Part shown: positions 63,015 to 64,000 of the stretch, in pieces
Layout: each line of letters opens with the position of its first letter
Numbering within the stretch: position 1 is the first letter of the stretch
Origin: an uncultured Clostridia bacterium
GTDB taxonomy: Bacteria > Bacillota > Clostridia > Oscillospirales > Acutalibacteraceae
Direction: 5' to 3'
DNA: 64,000 nt
Assembly (NCBI GenBank): GCA_946186245.1
Contig: CAMHMN010000001.1
Location: forward strand, 186,001 to 250,000
The notes under the pieces: model-generated
Databases searched by the model: none
What the model was told of the DNA's origin: nothing
The model's input: only the letters and a program-made list of their open reading frames with translations
Translations under genes and position numbers: made by a program

Positions 63015-63182
63015 ATGAATGAACAGGCAACACAGACCAAGACAATAGGCGAAGGCGTTGAATTCGAGCGTATCCGTCGCATTACAGGTTATCTGGTAGG
63101 TACGGTAGACCGTTTCAACGACGCAAAACGCGCTGAGGAAAGCGACAGGGTAAAGCACGGTCTTGACGTTTCCGATAAATAA
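63015..63182 (+). CDS. Split-off NrdD C-terminus carrying the glycyl radical motif
   Basis: A 55-residue protein, MNEQATQTKTIGEGVEFERI, containing RRITGYLVGTVDRFNDAKRA and ending ESDRVKHGLDVSDK. This is the glycyl radical loop of class III ribonucleotide reductase, with Gly25 as the radical site. It has a strong GGAGG seven bases before its ATG. It is in the same frame as nrdD but behind the nrdD stop and two further in-frame stops, so it must be translated separately. A strong terminator follows. The working reductase should be a complex of both proteins, activated by NrdG. Confidence 0.85.
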   Translation: MNEQATQTKTIGEGVEFERIRRITGYLVGTVDRFNDAKRAEESDRVKHGLDVSDK

Positions 63183-63190
63183 TGCTTGAG

Positions 63191-63245
63191 AAACATCCCG
63201 CTCACACCGTTCTGCGTTTCAGACGGATGTGCGCGGGATGTTTTT
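63191..63245. terminator. Bidirectional terminator between the nrdD pair and galM
   Basis: An 11-base stem (AAACATCCCGC with GCGGGATGTTT) with inner CACACCGT/ACGGATGTG pairing and T runs on both sides. Confidence 0.85.
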
Positions 63246-63248
63246 GAA

Positions 63249-64000
63249 TTATTCGTGAGAAAACCTGTACACCGTTCTGCTGCTGAAAACATCGCCAGCG
63301 CGAAGAATGGTGCTTGGGAATTCCGGATGATTCGGGCTGTCGGGAAAATGCTGGGCTTCCAAGGCGAATACCGTGCCGGGATTGCCCATTGTAAAGAGCT
63401 GCACCCCTGGCTGATCGGTGAGGAATTCAATCCTTACGCCGCTTTTCAGCCCTTTGGCGATCGCAACGGGCTGCTCCGGCCCGTGCGGATTCAACACAAA
63501 GGTGTGGTCATAGTTTCCATGCAGATCGTCCGTATCGCACGCAAGAATTCTTGGCGTGCGGAAATCAAATCTCGTTCCTTCCACCGCAAGCAATTGACCG
63601 GTGGGAATTTCACCGTCCAGCTCCATCACATGATCGGCATTGACTGTCAGCATCACATCGCGGTTGTCGTGATTCATGGGATTGGTCAGTTTATTGAATG
63701 AAGCGTCCAACCCGTTTGGATTGAAATAGCAGTGATTGGTCAGATTGATGACAGTGTCCCTGTCACTTTCCGCCTGAAAGGCGATTTCGAGACCGTTGTC
63801 TTCTGTAATGCGATAGGTGACACGCACATTCAGATTGCCGGGGTATCCTTCCTCGCCGTCAGGGGAGAAAAGGGTGAATTGTATTCTGTCGTCAATGACA
63901 CAGCTTTCCCAAAGCTTTGTCTGGAAGCCGGATTGGCCGCCGTGAAGGTGATTGCCGTTCTGATTTTTGGTGAGCTGATAATCTACCCCGTCGATGCTGA
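63249..64000 (-). CDS. galM: Aldose 1-epimerase, 5' end cut by window edge
   Basis: GalM interconverts alpha and beta anomers of aldohexoses. The ORF track shows only the last 192 residues from an internal GTG, but the frame is open to the window edge and the extra residues read NHLHGGQSGF and LFSPDGEEGYPGNL, core GalM motifs. Others are NHCYFNPNG, DHTFVLN and the C-terminal QPGVQLFTMGN. The start lies outside the window. Confidence 0.93.
   Translation of the reverse strand, partial: SIDGVDYQLTKNQNGNHLHGGQSGFQTKLWESCVIDDRIQFTLFSPDGEEGYPGNLNVRVTYRITEDNGLEIAFQAESDRDTVINLTNHCYFNPNGLDASFNKLTNPMNHDNRDVMLTVNADHVMELDGEIPTGQLLAVEGTRFDFRTPRILACDTDDLHGNYDHTFVLNPHGPEQPVAIAKGLKSGVRIEFLTDQPGVQLFTMGNPGTVFALEAQHFPDSPNHPEFPSTILRAGDVFSSRTVYRFSHE

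Noticed and set aside
1-64000. Mobile elements, prophage, tRNA or rRNA genes
   Set aside because: No transposase, integrase, terminase, tRNA cloverleaf or rRNA sequence was recognised anywhere in the window.

Overview
The window is chromosomal DNA from a spore-forming, anaerobic Firmicute of the class Clostridia. A member of the Ruminococcaceae/Oscillospiraceae is the best guess, inferred from gene content, moderate GC and the triple dnaG-linked sigma cluster. Evidence for sporulation is spoIIR, yqfC-yqfD, a ylbJ homologue and a tepA-like/spoIIIE-type block. Evidence for anaerobic life is an oxygen-sensitive class III ribonucleotide reductase, GTP-type PEP carboxykinase and several Fe-S proteins. 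I saw no rRNA, tRNA, insertion sequence, prophage or CRISPR array. Coding is dense and almost all of it is core chromosome.

Layout. (1) 1-10.7 kb, minus strand: a compact Clostridia-type operon, nusB > Kae1-like > xseA > xseB > ispA > divergent PAP2 > dxs > tlyA > nadK > argR > recN, then a separately promoted hypothetical gene cut by the window edge. (2) 10.8-17.7 kb, plus: a small membrane protein with a consensus promoter, then a dGTPase-like HD protein, primase, and three consecutive sigma-70 family genes. (3) 17.8-20.7 kb, plus: a low-complexity repeat membrane protein, an acidic-tailed lipoprotein and thrH. (4) 20.7-24.8 kb, minus: an XRE/S24-like repressor, then nadA-nadB-nadC for de novo NAD synthesis. 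(5) 24.9-26.2 kb, plus: GNAT acetyltransferase, rnhA and a small hypothetical. (6) 26.3-31.3 kb, minus: pckA, then a lipoprotein / Lgt-like / phosphodiester glycosidase cassette. (7) 31.6-43.8 kb, plus: corA, an Lrp regulator with its aminotransferase, ispE, spoIIR, addB-addA and a family 4 uracil-DNA glycosylase. (8) 43.8-46.5 kb: sporulation genes yqfC-yqfD (minus) divergent from ylbJ (plus). (9) 46.5-51.3 kb, plus: a four-Cys small protein, maf, metF, a stand-alone methionine synthase activation subunit and a truncated metH. (10) 51.4-63.2 kb, plus: a small membrane protein, a tepA-like ClpP protease, uppP, ftsK/spoIIIE, a YgiQ-type radical SAM protein, a ComEC-like hydrolase with its DUF3006 partner, and nrdD. 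(11) The 3' end holds part of galM on the minus strand.

The most interesting signal is at 60.7-63.2 kb. The anaerobic ribonucleotide reductase ends before its glycyl-radical loop. That loop (RRITGY) is on a separate 55-residue protein with its own strong ribosome binding site, in the same reading frame but behind three in-frame stops. Other points worth a second look are the tandem triplication of housekeeping-like sigma factors, a near-perfect nested hairpin that buries the spoIIR ribosome binding site, an S24-type repressor that appears to lack the Ser/Lys self-cleavage dyad, a two-gene methionine synthase with a Cys cluster on its activation subunit, a DNA translocase with a long acidic repeat tail beyond its gamma domain, and a lipoprotein cassette with a divergent Lgt paralogue.

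All calls come from reading the sequence and from knowledge of the families. No database search was run.
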